From: Didymella arachidicola
Taxonomy: Eukaryota > Ascomycota > Dothideomycetes > Pleosporales > Didymellaceae
Direction of reading: 5' to 3'
Length of the DNA stretch: 64,000 nt
Assembly (NCBI GenBank): GCA_016630955.3
Contig: CM049998.1
Span: 1-64,000, forward strand
The notes under the pieces were generated by a model, which was not told the DNA's origin, made no database searches, and was given only the letters and a program-made list of their open reading frames with translations. The position numbers were made by a program, and so were the translations under genes. Shown piece after piece: positions 29,594 to 37,793 of this stretch. Each line of letters opens with the position of its first letter. Positions within the stretch are counted from its first letter, which is position 1.

Positions 29594-32500
29594 AAGGCAC
29601 CAGGATGACGGCATTGTTGGACTCAGGAGCACAGAGCAACTACGTGTCTCAATCCGCTATCGCGCAAGCAGGCTTGCAGAAGCGAAGAAAGGAGGAACCA
29701 TACCCTTTACGAGTAGCCAACGGAGAACCAATGCCAGGAGAGTCGACTGTGACCCACGAAGTGGTACAGCGACGTCTGAAAGTATTCAACCACGAGGAAT
29801 TGACAGACCTAGATGTTCTGGGAACGGCCGCCCACGATATCATATTAGGACTTCCTTGGTTAAGAGAGCACAATCCATGGATCGACTGGAAGAACCAGCG
29901 AATAACGCTCACGTGTCACGGATCAGGTACACCCGGACAGCGACCCGCGCAGCTCACGACGCAGCTGGTGGATGAGAAGGAGATTAACAACATCTCTTCG
30001 AACAAGACGCGCCAAGTTAGAGCGGTCGACCGCGCAGATACCAACCAGCCCCAGGATCACAAAGCGACGGTTAAGGAGAACAGTACAACTCCTGACATCC
30101 CGGACGAATACAGAGAGTTTATAGACCTCTTCCGCGATGAGAAGACTGCGAAGGCATTACCGCAGCACCAAGAATGGGACCACGAGATTAAGCTCGAGCC
30201 AGGCAAGAAGCCCCCATTCGGGCCAATATACCAGATGTCAGAAAAGGAACTTGAGGAGTTGCGCAGCTACCTTAAGGAGAACCTTGACAAAGGATTCATC
30301 AGAGAATCAGAATCCCCAGCGGGATTTCCCGTTCTATTCGTACCAAAGAAAGATGGCAAGCTGCGACCTTGCATCGATTACAGAAAGCTCAACGATATCA
30401 CTATCAAGAATCGTTACCCGCTACCGAACATTAGCGAACTACAAGATCGGTTAGCCGGAGCACAGTACTTCACTGCGTTGGACTTGAGAGGAGCGTACAA
30501 CCTCATCCGCATGAAGGAAGGCGAAGAATGGAAGACGGCGTTTAGAACCCGTTATGGTCATTACGAGTATTTGGTCATGCCTTTTGGGCTTACCAACGCA
30601 CCAGCAACATGTCAAGCGCTCATCAACAACGTATTGAGAGCACATTTGGACATCACTGTGGTAGCGTACCTCGATGACATCCTAGTGTACAGTAAGACAC
30701 TAGAAGAGCATGTCGAACACGTACGACAAGTGCTTGTCTGCCTAGGAGCAGCGCACCTACGCTTGAAACCCGAGAAATGCGAATGGCACAAGGAGGAAGT
30801 CGAGTTCCTAGGGTTTGTAGTAGGACGATACGGAGTCAAGATGAGCCAAGCAAAGATTCAGGTTGTGAAGGATTGGCCAACACCCAAAACCGTCAAGAAC
30901 ATTCAAGAGTTCCTTGGGTTTGTCAACTTCAACCGACGCTTCATCAAGGATTACTCCACGAAGGCCTTGCCGCTTACGAAACTTACGCGGAAGGACACAC
31001 CCTTCAAGTGGGGCGAGGATCAGGACAAAGCTTTTGAAACGTTGAAACAGGCTTGTATAGATCCACCCACGTTGGTTACATTCAGGAGCGGAGAACCGCT
31101 ACGAATGGAAACAGATGCCTCAGATCTGGCATTAGGAGCATGCATCACACAGGAACGAGATGGTCAATGGCACCCGATTGCCTACTACTCACGCAAGTTC
31201 TCAGGACCCGAAGAACGATACGACGTACACGACAAAGAACTGCTCGCGATCGTATCTGCCCTAGAACATTGGCGAGTCTACGCTGAAAGTTGTTCGGAAC
31301 TTACGATCTACACGGATCACAAAAACCTGGTACATTTCACGACAACAAAGGTATTGAACAGACGACAAGTACGATGGTCTGAGACCCTCGGACAATATAA
31401 GTTCAAGATCCTCTATACACCAGGAAAGGACAACGGTAGAGCCGACGCACTCAGTCGACGACACGACCTCGCAGGATCCAAGACGATCAACGAATCGGCG
31501 ATTCTTGGCGTTAATAGCGACGGATCGTTAGGACCATCCCAGCAGCTCAACAATATGATGCTAGTACGTCAAGAGCATCATGTACCATCACAGGTACCAG
31601 AGGAACTGGAGGAAGAAGTCATAAGCAGTCACCACGATGACCCGCTTCATGGACACCCCGGTATCACCAGAACAATGGAACTCATCAAGAGACATTACGA
31701 GTTCCCGAACATGCGCGACAAGGTCGCCAAGTTCATCAAGAATTGCGTAAGCTGTCAACAGAACAAACACAGCGCGCACGCCAAGTATGGAGAAGCACAG
31801 GCAATGGAGCCGCCAAAGGCACCATGGACGAACATTACGATGGATTTCGTTACACAGCTACCTGTCTCCAAGGATCCTGTAACAGGATACACCTACGACT
31901 CAATCTTCGTTGTAGTGGATCGATTCACGAAAGCCGCTGAGTTTGTGCCTTTCCGCCACAGCTACACTGCAGAGCAGCTCGCACGAGTGTACCTGGATAG
32001 GATTGTTCGACACCACGGCATTTCCGAATCAATCATTAGCGATAGAGACAAGTTGTTTACATCGAACTACTGGACCACGCTGTTAGCAGCTATTGGTACC
32101 AAGAAAAAACTGTCAACCGCGTATCATCCGCAGACGGATGGCCAAACGGAACGAGTGAACCAAACTATGGAGACGTACCTCCGCATCTACTGCAACCAGC
32201 GGCAGGACAACTGGGTTTCACTGTTGCCTATGGCTCAAATCGCGTACAACAACAAATTATCGGAAGCAACGGGCGTAACGCCGTTCTTCGCGAACCACGG
32301 GAGACACCCAAATCTCTTTACAAGGTCATTGGACAGTAACATTCAAACGGAATCAGCGATCACTTCAGTCGAAGCACTAAAGGAAGTACATCAGCAATCG
32401 CTTGAGAACATCGCCAAAGCTCAGTCAAGAAGCATCTCTTATGTCAACAAGAAACGAAAAACGGCACCTCTGCTGAAGGAGGGGGATAGAGTCTATCTCC

Positions 32501-32964
32501 TCACCAAGAATCTACGCACACGGCGACCAACAAAAAAACTGGACAAAGTCAAAGTCGGACCATTTTTCATTTCCAAACGAATCAGCCCAGTCAACTATCG
32601 ACTCGCGCTGCCCAAGGATGCAAAGATCCATCCAGTGTTCCACATCGCTCTGTTGGAACCTGCCGACCCCAGAACACCAATCCAGAAAGACTTCCACTAC
32701 CAGGCAGACGGCCAGGACGAGTGGGAAGTTGAAAAAATAATAAAACACCGAAAGAAGGGACGAAACATTGAGTATCTAGTCAAGTGGTTAGGATACCCAG
32801 ACTCAGAGAACACGTGGGAACCAGAAGCAAACCTCACGAACTGTCGCCAGTCGCTGACGCAGTATCGAAATTCTGTGGCCAGTACGGCACAGGATCCACG
32901 GGGTTCCCAGCAAGGAAGTCAACAAAGAGTTGGTCTGATAAGAGACCAGAGGAGGAATCGTTAG
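29464..32964 (+). CDS. Pol polyprotein of the gypsy element (PR-RT-RH-IN-chromodomain)
   Basis: The frame is open from 29386, but Pol is expected to be read from 29464 after the -1 shift, about 1166 residues. Domains in order: aspartic protease (LLDSGAQ, about 55), reverse transcriptase (FGLTNAPATCQ, YLDD at about 401), RNase H (TDAS, about 549), integrase zinc finger (H..H..CVSCQQ) and catalytic core (MDFVTQLP, HPQTDGQTERVNQ), then a C-terminal chromodomain (YLVKWLGYPDSENTWEPE) that would guide insertion to marked chromatin. This domain order (integrase after RNase H, chromodomain last) defines Ty3/gypsy chromoviruses. No internal stop. Confidence 0.96.
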   Translation, partial: RHMANRRQGQPGRELFLNAVQGSRNRRQDSNEAQSLIKFPVVLEGTRMTALLDSGAQSNYVSQSAIAQAGLQKRRKEEPYPLRVANGEPMPGESTVTHEVVQRRLKVFNHEELTDLDVLGTAAHDIILGLPWLREHNPWIDWKNQRITLTCHGSGTPGQRPAQLTTQLVDEKEINNISSNKTRQVRAVDRADTNQPQDHKATVKENSTTPDIPDEYREFIDLFRDEKTAKALPQHQEWDHEIKLEPGKKPPFGPIYQMSEKELEELRSYLKENLDKGFIRESESPAGFPVLFVPKKDGKLRPCIDYRKLNDITIKNRYPLPNISELQDRLAGAQYFTALDLRGAYNLIRMKEGEEWKTAFRTRYGHYEYLVMPFGLTNAPATCQALINNVLRAHLDITVVAYLDDILVYSKTLEEHVEHVRQVLVCLGAAHLRLKPEKCEWHKEEVEFLGFVVGRYGVKMSQAKIQVVKDWPTPKTVKNIQEFLGFVNFNRRFIKDYSTKALPLTKLTRKDTPFKWGEDQDKAFETLKQACIDPPTLVTFRSGEPLRMETDASDLALGACITQERDGQWHPIAYYSRKFSGPEERYDVHDKELLAIVSALEHWRVYAESCSELTIYTDHKNLVHFTTTKVLNRRQVRWSETLGQYKFKILYTPGKDNGRADALSRRHDLAGSKTINESAILGVNSDGSLGPSQQLNNMMLVRQEHHVPSQVPEELEEEVISSHHDDPLHGHPGITRTMELIKRHYEFPNMRDKVAKFIKNCVSCQQNKHSAHAKYGEAQAMEPPKAPWTNITMDFVTQLPVSKDPVTGYTYDSIFVVVDRFTKAAEFVPFRHSYTAEQLARVYLDRIVRHHGISESIISDRDKLFTSNYWTTLLAAIGTKKKLSTAYHPQTDGQTERVNQTMETYLRIYCNQRQDNWVSLLPMAQIAYNNKLSEATGVTPFFANHGRHPNLFTRSLDSNIQTESAITSVEALKEVHQQSLENIAKAQSRSISYVNKKRKTAPLLKEGDRVYLLTKNLRTRRPTKKLDKVKVGPFFISKRISPVNYRLALPKDAKIHPVFHIALLEPADPRTPIQKDFHYQADGQDEWEVEKIIKHRKKGRNIEYLVKWLGYPDSENTWEPEANLTNCRQSLTQYRNSVASTAQDPRGSQQGSQQRVGLIRDQRRNR

Positions 32965-33424
32965 CCTGTGACCAGCAGAAATCAGCGAGTGGATTGGTGG
33001 TGGATGACGTGGCTGTCGTACGCGACGCTTCCGACTCTTGCCCCTGTTCCTGCACCTGCAACACGGCCAGATCACGACGCGCGAAGACCTGCTCCCGACT
33101 CTCAATTTCTGCCAGCTCACGCTCAAGACGAGCAGCATCTTCTTTGGCACGCAACAACGCTATACGCGTCTTACGCTTCTCTTCTTCAACCTTTTCCCAT
33201 TCTTCTTCAGAAACAAAAAGACTGCACTCTGCATGGACTGCGATACAGCCAGCGCAGCGACCAGTTGCAGTATCCACAAAGCAACGGAAGTTCTTTTCCT
33301 CACACCGCTTGCAGCGAAACACCATTTCCTTTGCTTCAGCACGCAGACGATCTGCACGCGCACGACGCGCTTCGGTAGACGACACCTTGCGAGGTGCACG
33401 AGATCTCGTTGATTCCTTAGGCAT
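32834..33424 (-). CDS. Antisense Zn2Cys6 ORF in the gypsy element, 196 aa
   Basis: ATG 33424 on the minus strand, lying between Pol and the 3' LTR and overlapping the last 131 nt of Pol in antisense. The N-terminus is basic. Cysteines at 38, 41, 48, 57, 60 and 67 give C-x2-C-x6-C-x8-C-x2-C-x6-C, the fungal GAL4-type Zn2Cys6 pattern. A charged coiled coil follows (about 73-115, EEEWEKVEEEKRK to ERELAEIESRE), as in dimeric members of that family. The C-terminus is polar. It has no clear promoter of its own that I can see. It could regulate the element, or be captured host sequence. Confidence 0.7.
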   Translation of the reverse strand: MPKESTRSRAPRKVSSTEARRARADRLRAEAKEMVFRCKRCEEKNFRCFVDTATGRCAGCIAVHAECSLFVSEEEWEKVEEEKRKTRIALLRAKEDAARLERELAEIESREQVFARRDLAVLQVQEQGQESEASRTTATSSTTNPLADFCWSQANDSSSGLLSDQLFVDFLAGNPVDPVPYWPQNFDTASATGDSS

Positions 33425-33534
33425 GGTCAGGGAGGATGCGGAAACAAGAGGCGGCACGCCTTTGACACTATACTTATACCTACGACCTGATATGCGACCG
33501 CACGGAACGGAACAACGTTATCGAGGACGATAAT

Positions 33535-33552
33535 CCTAGGAGGGGAGGATAG
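33535..33552 (+). other. Polypurine tract of the gypsy element
   Basis: AGGAGGGGAGGATA-type purine run directly before the TG of the 3' LTR, the expected plus-strand primer site. Confidence 0.75.
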
Positions 33553-34016
33553 TGTTACGATCACAGGAGAAGGGAAGCCACAAGTAGACGAACGGACTCT
33601 ACTGCAGTAGTGCGGGGTGACGCATATGTGTCCCACAAGTCACGTGACTGGTATCCCGCCAAGCACAAGTATCCCGGAGACCACAGGTATCCCGGAGACC
33701 ACAGGTATCCCGGAGACCACAGGTATCCCGGAGACTACAGGTACTCAGGATACAGGAATAGTATATAGTACGTAGGAACACAACTCTTACAGTTCGTGTT
33801 CAACCTAGTCAATCAAGTTTGTCTTTGGATCTCAACCAACCTTCGAGCTAGACAGTCTACTCTGTACTACTCATCGTTACCCCTGCCTTCGAGACTGACA
33901 GATCATATCTGCACACCTCATTGCAACTCCACCCTTCGTGTCCCTGTTACCGTACTTATCCCTGAGAACCAACAGAACTAGTGCTTACGAGCTTTGCTTA
34001 AAGTACGACTTCAACA
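33553..34016 (+). repeat. 3' LTR of the gypsy element
   Basis: 464 bp with the same ends, internal repeat and embedded reading frames as the 5' LTR; no difference was seen by eye. Confidence 0.95.
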
Positions 34017-34021
34017 TAAGC

Positions 34022-34281
34022 TTCGAGCAGCCAATGAAGCCGCCACGCGACGTAAATCGCACAAAAGAAAGCGTATTTAAGCTGAGGGAAGCCTTGCAGT
34101 TAAAGAAGGCCAGCGGTTGACTGCTCTACAGGAGTTTAGCGCGCGTAGTGATGGTAAGAAGGCAAAGAAGCGGGTGCGCGCTGAAGGAGGTGAACCATCC
34201 CAACGACGCTGTGGACGGTGCGGAGAGGGTGGGCACAACGCGCGAACGTGCAAGAATGCTGTAGAAGAGGTCTCTAAATAA
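34022..34281 (+). pseudogene. Transposase of element C, 3' part
   Basis: Resumes with CTT CGA exactly where the 5' part left off. Encodes KSHKRKR, a TAA, GQRLTALQEF and the CCHC knuckle CGRCGEGGHNARTC before a TAA at 34279. It confirms that 26716-34021 is inserted sequence. Confidence 0.85.
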
Positions 34282-34409
34282 TATCACAGCTTGTTTCACC
34301 CTGTGCAGCGCCAATTTGTAGTGTTTTAGGCCATAATAGGTTGAGTTTTGGTGGGGTCTTGGCAAAAGTGATTCTCTCGCCCGGTGATTTCTTCGCCCGT
34401 GAGGTACGT

Positions 34410-35304
34410 TATGCGTCTTTATGTACCTATTAAAGTACTTTAATTAGTTCAAACTAAGCTTATTAGTAGTCTAGCTGTTCTTAGAGACAGCAATAGTCTA
34501 ATCCTAGGGCAGGTCATCGTCTTTGTACTAGTTGGACTGGTAGCAGCGGGCTTTGAAGATGATGTAGGGCGGAATGGCCCACCCTGTAGCATTAATGCCC
34601 TAGATAACCGTTACCCACTCGCGATTGCCTGGCTGGACTGCTTTTGCCCGTCTATGGTTCTCTGAAGCTGTAACGACTGCTCCGGAGCTTATCTGGCCCA
34701 TCATGAAGCCTGTCCTATCGAAGTTGTACGTGTCGTCGTCCAGGATACCATACTTGGCTTTAATATTAGCTACTAGACTAAACCAGCCCTGTATAACCTC
34801 AGGATCCTCACAGAGGGCTCGTTTGTAGTCGTACTTGCGATTGAATACCACTTTGAGCTCCTCCTGACGCGAAACGAACGTGCTGGCCCAGTTTGAGCCA
34901 ACAGGGGCCAAACCGCGCTCTTTCCGCAGAGAATTGGCGATATCAGTCACATCTGCGAGCCGCGGGGGGTCGTCCTTGCTTAGCTAGCTCAAGTATATGC
35001 GTAACAATCACCTGATCCTCAGTATTGGTCAGATTCCGTGAGTTGGCCATGGTATCAACGCGTGAAGGTCGTCCAGCGCGTCTTGCGCGAAGTGTTGTTT
35101 CAGAGGTGCTGTAGACAGCTGCAGCGCGTCGTACAGAGAGTTTTGTGTCTTGTTTAAGAACTTGGATTGTAAGCTGTATCTGACGTTCTTTTAACGCGTT
35201 AAACTGTTGTTGTTGTAGAGGCATTGGTAGAGGTTGGTGTTTTGGTAGGGTCTTGGCAAAAGTGCGCCGTTCGCCCGTGTGCGCCGCTCGCCCGTGGAAC
35301 ACGT
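34410..35304 (-). mobile_element. Truncated pogo copy D
   Basis: Minus-strand relative of element B: an inner end AAGTG/TTGCCAAGACC block near 35250, an outer end near 35304, then transposase codons from ATG 35223 downward (MPLQQQQ) through SLRKERGLAPVG, KYDYKRALCEDPEVIQGW and DRTGFMMGQISS, with at least one frame break near 34945 and stops at 34400-34600. It is cut off at the junction with element C, so the catalytic C-terminal half is missing. Confidence 0.8.
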
Positions 35305-35572
35305 TACGTTATATTTATTTAATATTAGTTATGTACAAAATACGGCACCAGTGTCAATGATCTCAATGACCTCCCAGGTGCCTAGAGGGTAAGTGAAGAA
35401 ACGACCGGAGCAAGCAAAGCGTATTTGCGCCAAACAAGCACGGGCTCATCAACCAAGGAAAGGAAGTCGCTTACGCATAATGCCAGTATGTTCATGCAGC
35501 AGACAGACGCAGTCAACCTGAGACTGCGGTGAAGTTCAACTTTGTTCATTCTTTTAGTAAGGAGCTAACGAC
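35305..35572. other. Intergenic, end of the transposon-rich zone
   Basis: About 270 bp between pogo copy D and the Hsp31-like stop codon. No coding or repeat signal recognised. Confidence 0.6.
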
Positions 35573-36259
35573 CTAAATACCCAAAGCCTTCGCAAGGGCC
35601 TCGCCAACAGCCGTCGCACTGGCGGGGTTCTGGCCAGTGATCAGACGCCCAGAGATCGCAACCTTCTCGCCCCAAGGCTCAGCAGCCTTAACGAACTTGC
35701 CACCCGATGCCTTCTGCAGCGCATCCTCAGGCAGGAAAGGCACCGCATCTGTCAAACCAACCTGCTCCTCCTCTGCATTTGTGAAAGCTGTGACCTCCTT
35801 GCCCGCGACCAACAAACTACCATCCGAAAGCTTAGCATCGTAGAAGACGGCCGGTGCATGGCACACCGCCGAAACAATCTTGTCCGCCTCCCAAAACTCG
35901 CGTATCAACTGCTGGCTGGTTGGGTTGTCGACGAGGTCGAACATGGGCCCATGGCCGCCGACGTAGAAGATGGCATCAAAGTCCTTGGCCTTGCCAACGA
36001 ACTGGTCGAGCTTTTGTGTGTTCTTCCATACCGACTCGTTGTTTTTGAGGAAGGTGACGGAGACGTCGTCCTTGGCAGCTTCGACGGATGCGGGGTCCAG
36101 AGGAGACTCGCCGCCCTTGGGCGATGCGACTGTGATCTCTGCCTTGTTGTGCAGGACGTGGTAGGGGTGAGCGAGCTCCGGGAGGTACCAACCAGTGGGC
36201 TTGTCAAGGTTACCCAGCTTGTTGTGGGAAGTGAGGACGAAGAGGATCTTGGGTGCCAT
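35573..36259 (-). CDS. Hsp31-like DJ-1/PfpI family protein, 228 aa
   Basis: Single exon from ATG 36259 (MAPKILFVLTSHNKLG). Full-length class I glutamine amidotransferase-like fold of the Hsp31 group: GGESPLDP, DAIFYVGGHGPMFDL and the nucleophile elbow SAVCHAPAVF with the catalytic Cys followed by His. The C-terminal RLITGQNPASA is also typical. Members are cytosolic glyoxalase III / methylglyoxal-detoxifying or chaperone-like stress proteins. Length matches the yeast Hsp31 family. It is the first ordinary single-copy gene inward of the transposon pile and looks intact. Confidence 0.95.
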   Translation of the reverse strand: MAPKILFVLTSHNKLGNLDKPTGWYLPELAHPYHVLHNKAEITVASPKGGESPLDPASVEAAKDDVSVTFLKNNESVWKNTQKLDQFVGKAKDFDAIFYVGGHGPMFDLVDNPTSQQLIREFWEADKIVSAVCHAPAVFYDAKLSDGSLLVAGKEVTAFTNAEEEQVGLTDAVPFLPEDALQKASGGKFVKAAEPWGEKVAISGRLITGQNPASATAVGEALAKALGI

Positions 36260-37068
36260 TGTTGCTGATGTGTTTGTTTATGGTTACGGAGGGAGTGGAG
36301 GGAGTGTATAGGTAGGAACTTTATTGAGGTGCGAAGATGGGATGAATTGTCACGATTGCGTTGCACAGACGTCTTATTTGAGTACCCCCGAGCCCCAAAG
36401 CTTTGCGGTGATGTCACCGCGGGGCTTCAGCCTTACGGCTTTTCTGCCACACAGGGGTGCAGCTGCAATCGTAGGCGGTGAAGGTCTGCCTCGCCGATGC
36501 TTCGCCGTATCTGCGCAAGAACTTCACCACCACGGCCATAAGGAGGTATCATCTCGGTGCTATCTATGTCCTGGTGTAGCTAATGAGGACAGCGAAGACT
36601 ATCGCTGAAGGCCACTACCATTGCCGACGATCGTCGGCGCAAGCCTCAGAACCCAATGGAAAGACTAGCAAGCTGACGAAGATCTTCCATTGAACAACAC
36701 AACTCCCCAATGTCTGGAAACCTCCCGGAGTTTGTTCCCGTAATGTTTTTCTGTTGCACGGCATATCTTGGTTCCTGAAGAGAGCCTTCAGGCGTAGCCT
36801 CAAAGTTCGTGGTGATGCAGCCTGCAGGGAAGGACCCGCTGATAGCGGGACAACCCCATTGTGGCATTGAACGCCCCATATATACTTGAGCAAGCTCGGC
36901 TCGCATCAGGAATAAATCAAGTTGACGGTTCGTGTCTACCTGCTTCAGTCTCCATGGGCCTAGCGCTTGCCGCATTTAGATCGTACATGATTGCGGGGCT
37001 GGCTAAAGATGACAAACGGGCGCACCGCGCAGAACAGCTTCTGCCTTTCCTAACAGAACAAGTCCAAA
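36260..37068. other. Intergenic, no gene supported
   Basis: Contains the promoter side of the Hsp31-like gene. Short frames on both strands have no recognisable protein character. Confidence 0.5.
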
Positions 37069-37148
37069 CACCACCTAGACAAAAAAATTCGGACACTTTT
37101 GATGAGGTCATCGGCTAAGAGTGTCCGATCTTTTTTGTCTAGGTGGTG
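37069..37148. repeat. 32-bp inverted repeat with 16-bp loop
   Basis: Arms 37069-37100 (CACCACCTAGACAAAAAA...) and 37117-37148 pair at 29 of 32 positions and would form a strong hairpin in DNA or RNA. It ends 52 bp before the start codon of the ACT-domain gene. Confidence 0.85.
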
Positions 37149-37200
37149 CAAATACAAACGAGGACATCCCGCAGGGGAATCCGTCCAAGCTATCAAGATC

Positions 37201-37653
37201 ATGCCTTCTCCAGGAGAACTCGAGCTCTCGAAGCTCCTAGCCACCATCAAACCCGTGCTTTCCTTGTCAACCTATGCTTAGGCTACCTTTCATCTTGACA
37301 TGCCAGTTCCATCTTCCTTGCCTGTACAGATGTTCTTTCGCGAGGCAGAGGGCACGATGCTCATCACCACACGGAACGCAGCTGACGCCGAAGGAATCGA
37401 CTATCACTTCGTGAGCAGGATGATCACGCTCGATGTGAACTCTAATCTGGATGCTGTCGGTTTTCTTGCATTCATAACAGACAGGCTGAGGGTTCTGGGT
37501 ATTGGTACTAATCCTGTAAGCGGATATCATCATGATCATCGCTTTGTACCAGCAGGCAGTGAGGAGGAAGTCATACAATGTTTGCAGGAGATTGCAAGGG
37601 AGGCACAGCAGGGTGAGTGGAATGATCTTCGCGGTGGACTCGTACTGATATGA
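37201..37653 (+). pseudogene. ACT-domain protein gene with one in-frame stop
   Basis: From ATG 37201 a single 151-codon frame is interrupted only by TAG at 37279-37281 (STYA-stop-ATFH). It otherwise reads like a small ACT_7-type protein: LSKLLATIKPVLS at the start, FFREAEGTMLITT, RMITLDVNSNLDAVGFLAF and NPVSGYHHDHRFVPAG, ending AQQGEWNDLRGGLVLI. The family is common in bacteria and found in fungi as small putative amino-acid-sensing proteins. The stop occupies a position normally within the first beta strand, and a G to A change of Trp or C to T of Gln would explain it. No donor/acceptor pair was found that removes it cleanly. Either a pseudogene or a sequence error. Confidence 0.65.
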
Positions 37654-37793
37654 GTAGGGCATGAAACTTAACCTAGGAACTGCTACACAACAACTCACTT
37701 GGACTGCTTAGTCATGCTGCTTGATTGCCTTTCATTCGCCCCATTCTTTTGGCTTACAGACCCAGAGCGCTATTTCTCATATGCATCATCTGG

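Larger units (their letters stand above)
26881..34016 (+). mobile_element. Complete Ty3/gypsy chromovirus, 7136 bp
   Basis: Two 464-bp LTRs that look identical, TG...CA ends, and a 5-bp target duplication TAAGC (26876-26880 and 34017-34021). Gag and Pol frames are open, a chromodomain ends Pol, and a purine tract AGGAGGGGAGGATA precedes the 3' LTR. It sits inside the target duplication of the 159-bp solo LTR. Matching LTRs and open frames indicate a recent insertion. Confidence 0.95.
25240..34409 (+). mobile_element. Decayed pogo element C hosting a solo LTR and a gypsy element
   Basis: Left end ACGTAG... at 25240 and right end ...CCTACGT-like inverted copy at 34409, flanked by TA (25238-25239 and 34410-34411). 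The inner parts of the ends share CACTTTTGCCAAG and CACC. Without the later insertions the unit is about 1.9-2.0 kb. The transposase is split, with its 5' part before 26716 and its 3' part after 34021. Confidence 0.75.

Noticed and set aside
36861..37118. 85-codon plus-strand frame MALNAPYILEQ
   Set aside because: No family or splice support, and it ends inside the hairpin at 37069-37148.
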